A stretch of DNA of 19,062 bases, taken from Bacillota bacterium. GTDB lineage: Bacteria > Bacillota > Bacilli > Alicyclobacillales > SLC66. Below, in pieces: positions 8,083 through 14,032 of the stretch (its first letter is position 1; each line of letters opens with the position of its first letter). The notes below the pieces were generated by a model. That model worked only from the letters and a program-made list of their open reading frames with translations, was not told the origin of the DNA and searched no databases. The position numbers and the translations under genes are program-made. Where the stretch lies: NCBI GenBank assembly GCA_021821225.1, contig JAKACR010000022.1, forward strand, positions 1-19,062, written 5' to 3'.

Positions 8083-9063
8083 ATGATCACGATCGAGAAT
8101 TTGTGCAAGCGTTATAATCGGGTTGATGCTGTGCGCGACCTGAACTTGGATGTGCGCGCCGGAACCGTATTTGGCTTTGTGGGCGAAAATGGAGCCGGAA
8201 AGACCACGACGCTGTCGATTTTGGCGACGCTCATGCAACCGACGTCGGGACGGGCTTTCGTCGGCGGGTACGAAGTCGCGACGGATCCGGCGCAGGTGCG
8301 GCGCCTGATCGGGTATATGCCGGATTCGTTCGGCGTGTACGAGGATCTCACTGTGCGCGAATACCTCTCGTTCTACGGATCGGCGTACGGCGTTCCGATT
8401 CCGGTCATTGAGCGGCGGATTGAGGAGTTGCTGTATGTGACCCAACTCTCTGACCGGGCGGACGAGGATGTCGACCAGCTTTCACGCGGCATGCAGCAGC
8501 GTCTGGGTGTCGCGCGCTGTCTCATGCACGATCCGCCCGTGCTCATTTTGGACGAACCAGCCTCGGGGCTTGATCCCCGTTCCCGCATTGAGATGCGGGA
8601 GTTGGTGAAGAGTCTGCGCGCGCAGGGCAAGACGATTCTCATCAGTTCGCATATCCTGCCCGAACTGGCGGAGATGTGCGATGAGATCGGCGTCATCCAG
8701 CGCGGCACACTTGTGGCGTGCGCCGCTGTCGAAGTCGTGACGGCGCGCGCCTCCGGCCAGCGCCAACTTGCTTTTGAGCTGTTGCACGGCGGGCGGTTGC
8801 TCGCGCGCGCGTTGCAGGAACACGCTACCGTCTCGGAGGTTCTGACGGTGACCGATGAACGGGTGGACGTGCTGTTTTCCGGCGGCGAGGCGGAGCAGGC
8901 GGGGCTGCTGCGCGAACTGGTTCTTGCAGGGTACCCCGTGGTCGGTACACGAGAGATCGGCGGCAGCCTGGAAGAACTGTTTTTGCGCCTGACAGAGGAT
9001 GAACCGGCGCACGCAGCGGGCGAAGGGAGCATTCCGGACCACCAGAAGACAGGCACCGCATAG
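8083..9063 (+). CDS. ABC transporter ATP-binding protein
   Basis: A 326-aa nucleotide-binding subunit that powers an ABC-2-type exporter from the cytoplasmic face. Motifs visible are Walker A GENGAGKTT (residues 34-42), signature LSRGMQQ (133-139; the LSRGM form is common in DrrA/Nat-type ATPases), Walker B VLILDEP (D157, E158), D-loop SGLDP, and the H-loop in ISSHIL. The ~100 residues after the ATPase domain form a C-terminal extension typical of this group. The gene begins 6 nt after the upstream membrane protein and likely shares its transcript. The purine-rich GGTGGTGGAG lies about 10 nt upstream of ATG 8083. The partner permease follows after a 94-bp gap holding a repeat fragment. Substrate is not predictable. 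Confidence 0.93.
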   Translation: MITIENLCKRYNRVDAVRDLNLDVRAGTVFGFVGENGAGKTTTLSILATLMQPTSGRAFVGGYEVATDPAQVRRLIGYMPDSFGVYEDLTVREYLSFYGSAYGVPIPVIERRIEELLYVTQLSDRADEDVDQLSRGMQQRLGVARCLMHDPPVLILDEPASGLDPRSRIEMRELVKSLRAQGKTILISSHILPELAEMCDEIGVIQRGTLVACAAVEVVTARASGQRQLAFELLHGGRLLARALQEHATVSEVLTVTDERVDVLFSGGEAEQAGLLRELVLAGYPVVGTREIGGSLEELFLRLTEDEPAHAAGEGSIPDHQKTGTA

Positions 9064-9104
9064 GGACATGTGATAAAGTCCGCGCCATGGCCAAGGTTCG
9101 CTGG
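9063..9104 (+). repeat. Repeat fragment between the ABC ATPase and permease genes
   Basis: GGGACATGTGATAAAGTCC (9063-9081) is an exact copy of the 19-mer end of the palindromic element. It overlaps the last base of the ATPase stop codon TAG. It is followed at once by CCATGGCCAAGGTTCGCTGG (9085-9104), second copy of the repeat at 4422-4441. The two repeat types therefore meet here, splitting a gene pair that is normally contiguous. Confidence 0.75.
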
Positions 9105-9157
9105 CGGTTGACATCTGACCCACATTTTCAAGGCAGACGTTTTGAGGAGGTGCGCGC

Positions 9158-10069
9158 GTGCGCCACATGTTCCGCAACCCCCTGCTGCGCAAGGAATTGC
9201 GCCAGCGCATGCGTTCCGGCCGCACCGTGCTCGCATTGTCACTATATCTGCTCGTGATCGGCGCGATTGCGTTTATTTTCATGTATCTCAATGTGCAGGG
9301 TCAGATCCTGTTGCTGCAGCCGACGCGCACGGCGGAACTCTTCACATTTTTGTCCTATCTGCAACTCGCCCTGATCTCCTTTGTCACGCCCGGCGTTGCC
9401 TCCGGAGTGATCAGCGGAGAGCGCGAGCGGCAGACGCTGTCGGTATTGCTGACGACGCCCCTGTCGCCTTTGGCGGTGATCCTGGCCAAGTGGCTGGCGT
9501 CGATCTCGTTTCTGTTGCTGCTCATCATTATGACGCTGCCGCTGTACAGCATCGTTTTTCTGTTTGGCGGCGTCGTGCCTTCCCAGGTGTTCTCGGTGTT
9601 CGCCCTGCAATTTGTGGAACTTGGCGCGGTGGCGAGCGTGAGCGTGTTCTGGTCGACCTGGCTGCGCCGGACGCTGTGGAGTACGGTGCTGTCTTACGCC
9701 ACCGCGTCCTCGGTGTTTCTCGGCCTGGCCGTGGCGGGCTATCTGGCCGATGCCGTGGCGGCGCACAACCCGGATCAGGCGATCTGGAGCTATCTTGCCG
9801 GCGTCTGTTATGCGCTCAATCCCGTCTACATGCAGGCGAGTCTCGAATCGAGCGCGGGATTTCTCGCGCCCAATTTATATAATCCCGCACTGGCTTCCAT
9901 CTTTCACACTGTGCAGGAGCACGCGCTATCGGCGCTCCCCGCATGGCTGCTCTTCATTTCCGTCTATGTCCTCGGCAGTGCCGGACTGCTGCTGGTGTGC
10001 GCCATCCGTCTGCGGCCCGGAAGTTTTGCCATGGCCGCGCGTCGTCTGGTCCGCTGGGTGTCGCGCTGA
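9158..10069 (+). CDS. ABC-2 type transporter permease
   Basis: A 303-aa integral membrane protein with about six hydrophobic segments. It follows the ABC-2 layout: a basic N-terminus (NPLLRKELRQRMRSGR), first helix, then the cytoplasmic ERERQTLSVLLTTPLS segment that in this family couples to the ATPase, and four or more further helices. It should form the membrane channel for the ATPase encoded at 8083-9063. GTG 9158 is chosen because GAGGAGG (9144-9150) sits 7 nt before it; the in-frame ATG at 9167 would be 16 nt away. Together with the 6121-8076 protein it forms a three-gene export or membrane-maintenance cluster, similar in outline to Gld-type ABC systems with an accessory protein; that likeness is inference. 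Confidence 0.9.
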   Translation: MRHMFRNPLLRKELRQRMRSGRTVLALSLYLLVIGAIAFIFMYLNVQGQILLLQPTRTAELFTFLSYLQLALISFVTPGVASGVISGERERQTLSVLLTTPLSPLAVILAKWLASISFLLLLIIMTLPLYSIVFLFGGVVPSQVFSVFALQFVELGAVASVSVFWSTWLRRTLWSTVLSYATASSVFLGLAVAGYLADAVAAHNPDQAIWSYLAGVCYALNPVYMQASLESSAGFLAPNLYNPALASIFHTVQEHALSALPAWLLFISVYVLGSAGLLLVCAIRLRPGSFAMAARRLVRWVSR

Positions 10070-10092
10070 TGGGTTGACGGGATGGATCTCAA

Positions 10093-10121
10093 TTTACAAG
10101 TCTCATCGCCTGTGATATGGT
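10093..10121 (+). promoter_or_regulatory. Possible promoter for the gene at 10162
   Basis: TTTACA (10093-10098), 17-bp spacer, then TATGGT (10116-10121) preceded by TGA, an extended -10. Transcription would start near 10128, leaving a ~35-nt leader. The match is moderate. Confidence 0.4.
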
Positions 10122-10161
10122 CAGCGTATGCTCGCCTGCAATGGGCGTTGGAGTGGATGGC

Positions 10162-11232
10162 ATGAACGGGACGGCTGTGTATATTGTTGCAGCGGTGATA
10201 ATTGTTGTTGTCGTCGTGGCGCTGCTGTCGTACTTGACAGCGCGCCAGTTGCGCAGGCATGAAGCGCAGCGTCCGTCGCACGCGACGCGGCGCAAACCGT
10301 CGAATGAACGGACTGCGCCAAACACTGCGCCGGATAACGTGGCGACTGTCTCGGACCGGACGACAGATTTGCCGGATGGCGCGTTGACTGTCTCGGATCG
10401 GACAACGGATGAGGCGCAACCGGGGACGGACCTGGATCAGGCGGCGGAACAGGCGGATTGGCCCGCCACCGGCGTGTTGTCCAACATTGGCACTGCAGAG
10501 TCCGTTAAGCGGACAGGGGTGAATCAGGATGCGGTCGGCGAGGATCCGGAAGATGGCATCGTCGGGCATACTGATGAGGAGCAGATCATCGGGTTATCGG
10601 CGTATGGTCCGGATGGCAGCGGGTGGGATGAAGTGCTCGGCCGGCAGCGGAGGCTTGACGTGATTGACACCGATTCTGGAGACGCGTCGCGCAAAGAGGC
10701 GACGGACGACCCGGCGAAGGAGCCGGACGGCAGGCAGCCGGGTGACGTACAGCCGGGTGACGCACGGTCGGGTGACGAACAGCCGGACGACGGGCAACCG
10801 GATGGTGCGCGGACTGTGGACCCGCAGAGCGATTCGGTTCACTTTCCCGGGCAGTTGGCCCCGGACGATTTTCACGCTCTGTTGCGGCGTCGCCTGCAGC
10901 ACCCGGCCGTGCTTGGCTGGCTGGTGATCGCGGCCGATGGCCAGTTTCGCGACGGTGACCAGATGTACGACGACCGCGTGCTGGAATTGCTTCACACATT
11001 GGCGGCAAATGCGCGTGAGACCGCGGAGACAGTCGGTCTGACGGCTCCGCGCGAAGTGGTGATCAGGGGATCCGAAGGGGTTATCTGCGTAGTGTCCGCG
11101 AATCAGATCGAAGCGGGTCGGACGGAATCTGTCGTTGTTTTTGTGGAGCAGGGCGGTATGTCGCCTGGCGAGGTTGCCCGCCGGCTCGGCGCACAGAATG
11201 AGGAGCCAGTGGACGGCGCGACGACAGGATAA
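10162..11232 (+). CDS. Single-pass membrane protein with repetitive acidic linker and possible roadblock-like domain
   Basis: A 356-aa protein without a family I can name securely. Residues ~5-26 form a valine-rich membrane helix followed by basic TARQLRRH, so the rest probably lies in the cytoplasm. Residues ~40-230 are low-complexity, rich in D, Q, G, P and T: a repeated TVSDRTTD and four or five QPGDx-type units from a 15-bp tandem repeat. The last part (~237-345, starting FHALLRRRLQHPAVLGWLVIAADG) has the length and pattern of a roadblock/LC7 dimerisation domain; this is a weak inference. ATG 10162 has GGAG 8 nt upstream and places the helix at the N-terminus; an in-frame GTG at 10117 lies within a promoter candidate. 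It is followed 17 nt later by the NifU-like gene, suggesting co-transcription. Confidence 0.75.
   Translation: MNGTAVYIVAAVIIVVVVVALLSYLTARQLRRHEAQRPSHATRRKPSNERTAPNTAPDNVATVSDRTTDLPDGALTVSDRTTDEAQPGTDLDQAAEQADWPATGVLSNIGTAESVKRTGVNQDAVGEDPEDGIVGHTDEEQIIGLSAYGPDGSGWDEVLGRQRRLDVIDTDSGDASRKEATDDPAKEPDGRQPGDVQPGDARSGDEQPDDGQPDGARTVDPQSDSVHFPGQLAPDDFHALLRRRLQHPAVLGWLVIAADGQFRDGDQMYDDRVLELLHTLAANARETAETVGLTAPREVVIRGSEGVICVVSANQIEAGRTESVVVFVEQGGMSPGEVARRLGAQNEEPVDGATTG
10735..10809 (+). repeat. 15-bp tandem repeat within the acidic linker
   Basis: Five in-frame 15-bp units: CAGCCGGGTGACGTA, CAGCCGGGTGACGCA, CGGTCGGGTGACGAA, CAGCCGGACGACGGG and CAACCGGATGGTGCG, decaying toward the 3' end. They encode QPGDV, QPGDA, RSGDE, QPDDG and QPDGA. 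The two nearly identical first units suggest recent slippage. Confidence 0.85.
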
Positions 11233-11249
11233 AAGGAGAGTGGCTGGCG

Positions 11250-11468
11250 ATGCAGGAACAAGTGGAGGCCGTGATCGACAGTTTGCGTCCCGCGCTGCAA
11301 TCGGACGGCGGTGACGTGGAAGTGGTCGGCGTGGCAGAGGGCGTGGTCACCCTGCGGCTGGTCGGTGCGTGCAGCGGCTGTCCCATGTCGATCATGACGC
11401 TGAAGATGGGCATTGAACGGGAGTTGCGCAGGGTGGTTCCGGAGATTGTCGATGTGATCGCGGTATGA
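11250..11468 (+). CDS. NifU C-terminal (Nfu)-type iron-sulfur protein
   Basis: A 72-aa protein equal in size to a stand-alone NifU C-terminal domain, such as YutI of Bacilli, a carrier that holds a labile Fe-S cluster and passes it to target proteins. Diagnostic are SDGGDVEVV (residues 18-26) and the CSGC motif (C41, C44) in GACSGCPMSIMTLK, whose two cysteines bind the cluster, usually across a dimer. AAGGAG lies 11 nt upstream of ATG 11250. The upstream membrane protein gene ends 17 nt before. Radical SAM HemZ in the same region is a possible client but no direct link is shown. Confidence 0.9.
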   Translation: MQEQVEAVIDSLRPALQSDGGDVEVVGVAEGVVTLRLVGACSGCPMSIMTLKMGIERELRRVVPEIVDVIAV

Positions 11469-11493
11469 CCGGGGTGCAGGCGACCGCACCCGG
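11469..11493 (+). terminator. Possible terminator after the Nfu gene
   Basis: CCGGGGTGC (11469-11477) can pair with GCACCCGG (11486-11493) with one bulged G and an 8-nt loop. The T-rich stretch TGTTTCTTTT begins about 9 nt after the stem, too far for an ideal intrinsic terminator. Confidence 0.35.
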
Positions 11494-11614
11494 ATACATA
11501 CTGTTTCTTTTATGAAAAATATAGGTTATCCATATCCCCTGATGAAGAGCAATCTGATGGGAGAACGCAGTTTGGAAACCTGTTCAACCTCTTGTAAAGG
11601 CGAGTGATTGTGAA

Positions 11615-11944
11615 GTGGCTATCGTTCAAGAAGTGACCGATCAAACGTTTGCGGCGTTCATTCAGGCAGAGCAACCGGCCCTGATCGATTTTTGGGCCGA
11701 GTGGTGCACGCCGTGCAAGATGCTGTCGCCTGTCGTCGAGGAACTGGCGGGGGAACTGCAGGGAAAACTCGTTGTCGGTAGGCTCAATGTCGACGATAAT
11801 CCCCGCACGGCGGCCCATTACGGTATCATGAGCATTCCCACGCTGCTTGTCTTCTCGCGTGGGGAGGTCGTTCGTCAGATCATCGGGTTTCTCCCGAAAC
11901 GCCAGTTGCAGGCGAAACTTGCCGACCTACTGCCGGCAAACTGA
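11615..11944 (+). CDS. Thioredoxin
   Basis: A 109-aa protein with the complete thioredoxin fold signature: DFWAEWCTPCKM carries the redox pair C31/C34, and SIPTLLVF supplies the cis-proline (P75). It would reduce protein disulfides in the cytoplasm using thioredoxin reductase. The active site is WCTPC rather than the standard WCGPC; Thr at this place occurs in some thioredoxins and may alter redox potential. The start is a GTG at 11615, with AAAGG at 11596-11600 somewhat far away (14 nt), so initiation may be weak. It lies 146 bp after the Nfu gene. I found no clear promoter by eye in the AT-rich gap. The symbol trxA is possible, but the main thioredoxin may be elsewhere. Confidence 0.92.
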   Translation: MAIVQEVTDQTFAAFIQAEQPALIDFWAEWCTPCKMLSPVVEELAGELQGKLVVGRLNVDDNPRTAAHYGIMSIPTLLVFSRGEVVRQIIGFLPKRQLQAKLADLLPAN

Positions 11945-11992
11945 CGGGGTGCGACATCGCGGTCCTTTGCGGCCGACCGGCGAATCCCTCCG

Positions 11993-12151
11993 TCAATCCG
12001 GCTGCGGCGGGTACAGGATGGGCGGCAGCCACAGCACGATGAGAGCGGCGATGCCGATGATGAATAGCAGTGCGAGAATATTGAGGACGACATCATTCAT
12101 GTCGCTTAACCGTTTGAACATGGATCGTATGCCCCGTTTCCTGAGGGACAT
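11993..12151 (-). CDS. Small single-pass membrane protein (hypothetical)
   Basis: A 52-aa frame on the minus strand, not a known family to me. It opens with a basic segment (MSLRKRGIRSMFKRLSD), continues with a long aliphatic helix (residues ~21-43, including VVLNILALLFIIGIAALIVL) and ends LPPILYPPQPD. The positive-inside pattern predicts N-in topology. Starts are possible at 12151, 12121 (42 aa) or 12100 (35 aa). AAAGG lies about 11 nt before 12151 and GGGG about 11 nt before 12121. It lies downstream of hemL on the same strand, 138 bp after it, and occupies the centre of the 345-bp interval between the thioredoxin gene and hemL. The coherent membrane-protein design argues for a real gene, but no homolog comparison was possible. 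Confidence 0.45.
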   Translation of the reverse strand: MSLRKRGIRSMFKRLSDMNDVVLNILALLFIIGIAALIVLWLPPILYPPQPD

Positions 12152-12159
12152 GGAATCGG

Positions 12160-12193
12160 ATCGCCTTTCGAAATTTGGTTTATCCCATGTCCT
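12160..12193. repeat. Half copy of the palindromic element (right end)
   Basis: TCGCCTTTCGAAATTTGG (12161-12178) followed by TTTATCCCATGTCC (12179-12192) matches the right ends of the two complete copies at 2870-2901 and 13866-13901, including CGCCT, CGAA and TTTGGTTTATCCCATGTCC. The left half is missing. It lies between hemL and the small membrane protein gene. Confidence 0.65.
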
Positions 12194-12249
12194 GTGGAGG
12201 TGTGTTCACTCACAGGATGGACAAACGGGTGCGACGGCAAACTCGGGAG

Positions 12250-12275
12250 TATGGGTTAATATTATGGGTTAATAT
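12250..12275. repeat. Two perfect tandem copies of a 13-mer
   Basis: TATGGGTTAATAT occurs at 12250-12262 and again at 12263-12275 without any change. It lies just past the hemL stop codon and ~100 bp upstream of the small minus-strand gene. Tandem spacing of 13 bp could form a regulator site or be simple slippage. Confidence 0.7.
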
Positions 12276-12289
12276 CCTTCGGGATCGGC

Positions 12290-13576
12290 TTACCCCATTT
12301 CCCCCAGACTTTCGTCGGCCGCCGCGAGCGTGGCGTCGATGTCGCGTTCGCTGTGGGCGGCGCTGACAAACCACGCCTCGTATTTGGACGGCGCCAACAT
12401 GACACCGCGTTCCAGCATGGCCCGGAAAAAACGGCCAAACAATCGGCTGTCGGCGCGCTTGGCCTCCTCGTAGCAGGTGACGCGGTCAACGCCAAAATAC
12501 ACCGCGAATGCCCCGCCGTAACGGTTGATCGTGACAGGCACGCCGTGGCGCGCTGCGGCGGCTGCCAGTCCCTGTTCCAGCCGTGCGGCGAACTTCGCCA
12601 TGCGCTCGTACACGCCGGGCTGTTCAAGAATGTCCAGACAGGCCATGCCCGCCCGCACGGACGCCGGATTTCCCGCGAGCGTTCCGGCCTGGTAGGCTGG
12701 ACCAAGCGGCGCGACCCGCTCCATGATGGACTGTTTTCCACCGTACGCGCCGATTGGCAGTCCGCCGCCGATGATCTTGCCCAGCGCCATCAGGTCGGGA
12801 CGGATGTCATTGTATTCCGCGGCGCCGAAGCGAAAGCGAAATGCGGTGATGACCTCGTCGAACAGCAGCAGCGCGCCGTATTCGCGCGTGATGGCGGCGA
12901 TCTGTTCCAGGAAGCCGTCCTGCGGCGTGACGATCCCAAAATTACCTACAACAGGTTCTACCAGCACGCACGCCACTTTGGAGCCGTGTACCTGCATCGC
13001 GGCGACGAAGGCGTCCACGTTATTGAACGGAACGGTGATCACCTCGCTTGCGACCGCAGCGGGAACGCCCGCGCTGTCCGGGATTCCCAGTGACGACGGC
13101 CCAGAACCGGCCGCCACGAGCACGAGATCGGCGTGGCCGTGGTAGCAACCGGCAAATTTCACGATCTGCGTGCGTCCCGTGAAGGCGCGTGCGACGCGGA
13201 CGGACGACATGACCGCCTCTGTGCCGGAATTGACGAACCGGATGCGTTCCAGTTCCGGGATAGCGTTTTTCAGGCGTTCGGCAAACAGTGTCTCCCACGG
13301 CGTCGGCGTGCCAAAGAGTGTACCCTCTTCGAGGGCCGCCGCAACCGCTTTCCGGATGTGTGGGTGGGCATGGCCGACGATTACGGGGCCGAATGCGGCC
13401 AGATAGTCAATGTAACGGTTGCCGTCGACATCCAATACGTGGGCGCCTTCGCCGCGCAAAAGGGTGACGGGTGCGCCGCCGCCGACGGCGATGTAGGAAC
13501 GCGACGGGCTGTTCACGCCGCCGATGATGGCCAGTTTGGCTCGCTCGTGCCACCTGGCGGACTGTTCATGGTTCAT
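12290..13576 (-). CDS. hemL: Glutamate-1-semialdehyde 2,1-aminomutase
   Basis: A 428-aa PLP enzyme that converts glutamate-1-semialdehyde to 5-aminolevulinate, the first committed tetrapyrrole precursor. The family's landmarks are all present: GGVNSPSR near the N-terminus, [31 protein letters not shown], and the PLP lysine K267 in [16 protein letters not shown]. Features such as [21 protein letters not shown] and [10 protein letters not shown] resemble the second Bacillus paralog, GsaB, more than HemL of the hemAXCDBL operon; that comparison is from memory. The gene is not in a hem operon here. ATG 13576 is preceded by GGAAAGAG about 9 nt upstream. A perfect -10 hexamer lies ~106 bp upstream on its strand. 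The end carries no clear terminator. Confidence 0.93.
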   Translation of the reverse strand: MNHEQSARWHERAKLAIIGGVNSPSRSYIAVGGGAPVTLLRGEGAHVLDVDGNRYIDYLAAFGPVIVGHAHPHIRKAVAAALEEGTLFGTPTPWETLFAERLKNAIPELERIRFVNSGTEAVMSSVRVARAFTGRTQIVKFAGCYHGHADLVLVAAGSGPSSLGIPDSAGVPAAVASEVITVPFNNVDAFVAAMQVHGSKVACVLVEPVVGNFGIVTPQDGFLEQIAAITREYGALLLFDEVITAFRFRFGAAEYNDIRPDLMALGKIIGGGLPIGAYGGKQSIMERVAPLGPAYQAGTLAGNPASVRAGMACLDILEQPGVYERMAKFAARLEQGLAAAAARHGVPVTINRYGGAFAVYFGVDRVTCYEEAKRADSRLFGRFFRAMLERGVMLAPSKYEAWFVSAAHSERDIDATLAAADESLGEMG

Positions 13577-13636
13577 CTGGATTCGCTCTTTCCGGAGTTA
13601 TTTTTGCGGGCCTGCGCCGAGGAGTCCAGTCCTGGC

Positions 13637-13655
13637 GGACTTTATCACATGTCCC
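13637..13655 (-). repeat. Solo exact 19-mer element end in the hemL leader
   Basis: The + strand reads GGACTTTATCACATGTCCC, the exact reverse complement of GGGACATGTGATAAAGTCC at 9063-9081 and 13779-13797. It lies between the hemL promoter candidate and its start codon. Together with 13779-13797 it brackets the hemL/selA promoter region in inverted orientation. Confidence 0.8.
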
Positions 13656-13681
13656 CTTGGCTCTTTTAGGACAACCAATTC

Positions 13682-13687
13682 ATTATA
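13682..13687 (-). promoter_or_regulatory. Candidate hemL -10 box
   Basis: On the minus strand this is a perfect TATAAT. The nearest -35 candidate, TTGTCT (complement of 13708-13713), is 20 bp away, longer than ideal. Transcription would start ~100 nt before the hemL ATG and run through the 19-mer at 13637-13655. Confidence 0.45.
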
Positions 13688-13715
13688 ACGCCTGCGCACG
13701 AATTCGCAGACAATC

Positions 13716-13724
13716 TGGTATACT
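13716..13724 (+). promoter_or_regulatory. Candidate extended -10 for the sel operon
   Basis: TGGTATACT fits an extended -10 (TGnTATAAT-like) reading toward selA. No good -35 is seen, as extended -10 promoters permit. If used, the selA leader would be ~300 nt long and include both palindromic structures at 13779-13901 and 13909-13976. Confidence 0.4.
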
Positions 13725-13778
13725 GAACCGACAGGTTTTCATCGTGCCGCTGGTGTGGTACGGCGGCGCGGAGGCTAA

Positions 13779-13901
13779 GGGACATGTGATAAAGTCCCCT
13801 GCGCAGGCGATCTGCTCTCGGATATAGTGTTTGAGGCTTCAGTCAAACGCTATTTCTACTGTTGCGCGCCTGCCGAAGTTTGGTTTATCCCATGTCCCTA
13901 A
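13779..13901. repeat. Palindromic element, copy B (MITE/REP-like)
   Basis: It starts GGGACATGTGATAAAGTCC and ends TTTGGTTTATCCCATGTCCC, giving inverted ends GGGACATGnGATAAA. Inside lie GCAGGCG and CGCCTGC, and a central hairpin ATAGTGTTTGA (13824-13834) with TCAAACGCTAT (13843-13853), loop GGCTTCAG. Compared with copy A the loop keeps GGCnnCAG, and one stem pair changes from C-G to A-T on both sides. It lies in the 456-bp gene-free interval between hemL and selA. Confidence 0.8.
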
Positions 13902-13908
13902 CGAGCCA

Positions 13909-13976
13909 GTTCAAAAAGAGGGCAGGGTTGACCCGCGCAGTGCAATGCGCCGGGGAGTTCTGCCCACTTTTTGAAC
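13909..13976. repeat. 17-bp-arm hairpin in the selA leader
   Basis: GTTCAAAAAGAGGGCAG (13909-13925) pairs with CTGCCCACTTTTTGAAC (13960-13976), 16 of 17 matching, with a 34-nt loop that can itself fold through CCCGCGCA and TGCGCCGGG. It ends 56 bp before the selA start codon. Ends of the type AGGTTGTTCAAAAAGT look like mobile-element termini; it could also be a folded RNA leader. Confidence 0.65.
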
Positions 13977-14032
13977 AACCTCTTAACGTGACGGTGCAAC
14001 GCGGGAAAGTGATGGAAAAGAGGTCATGAGCG

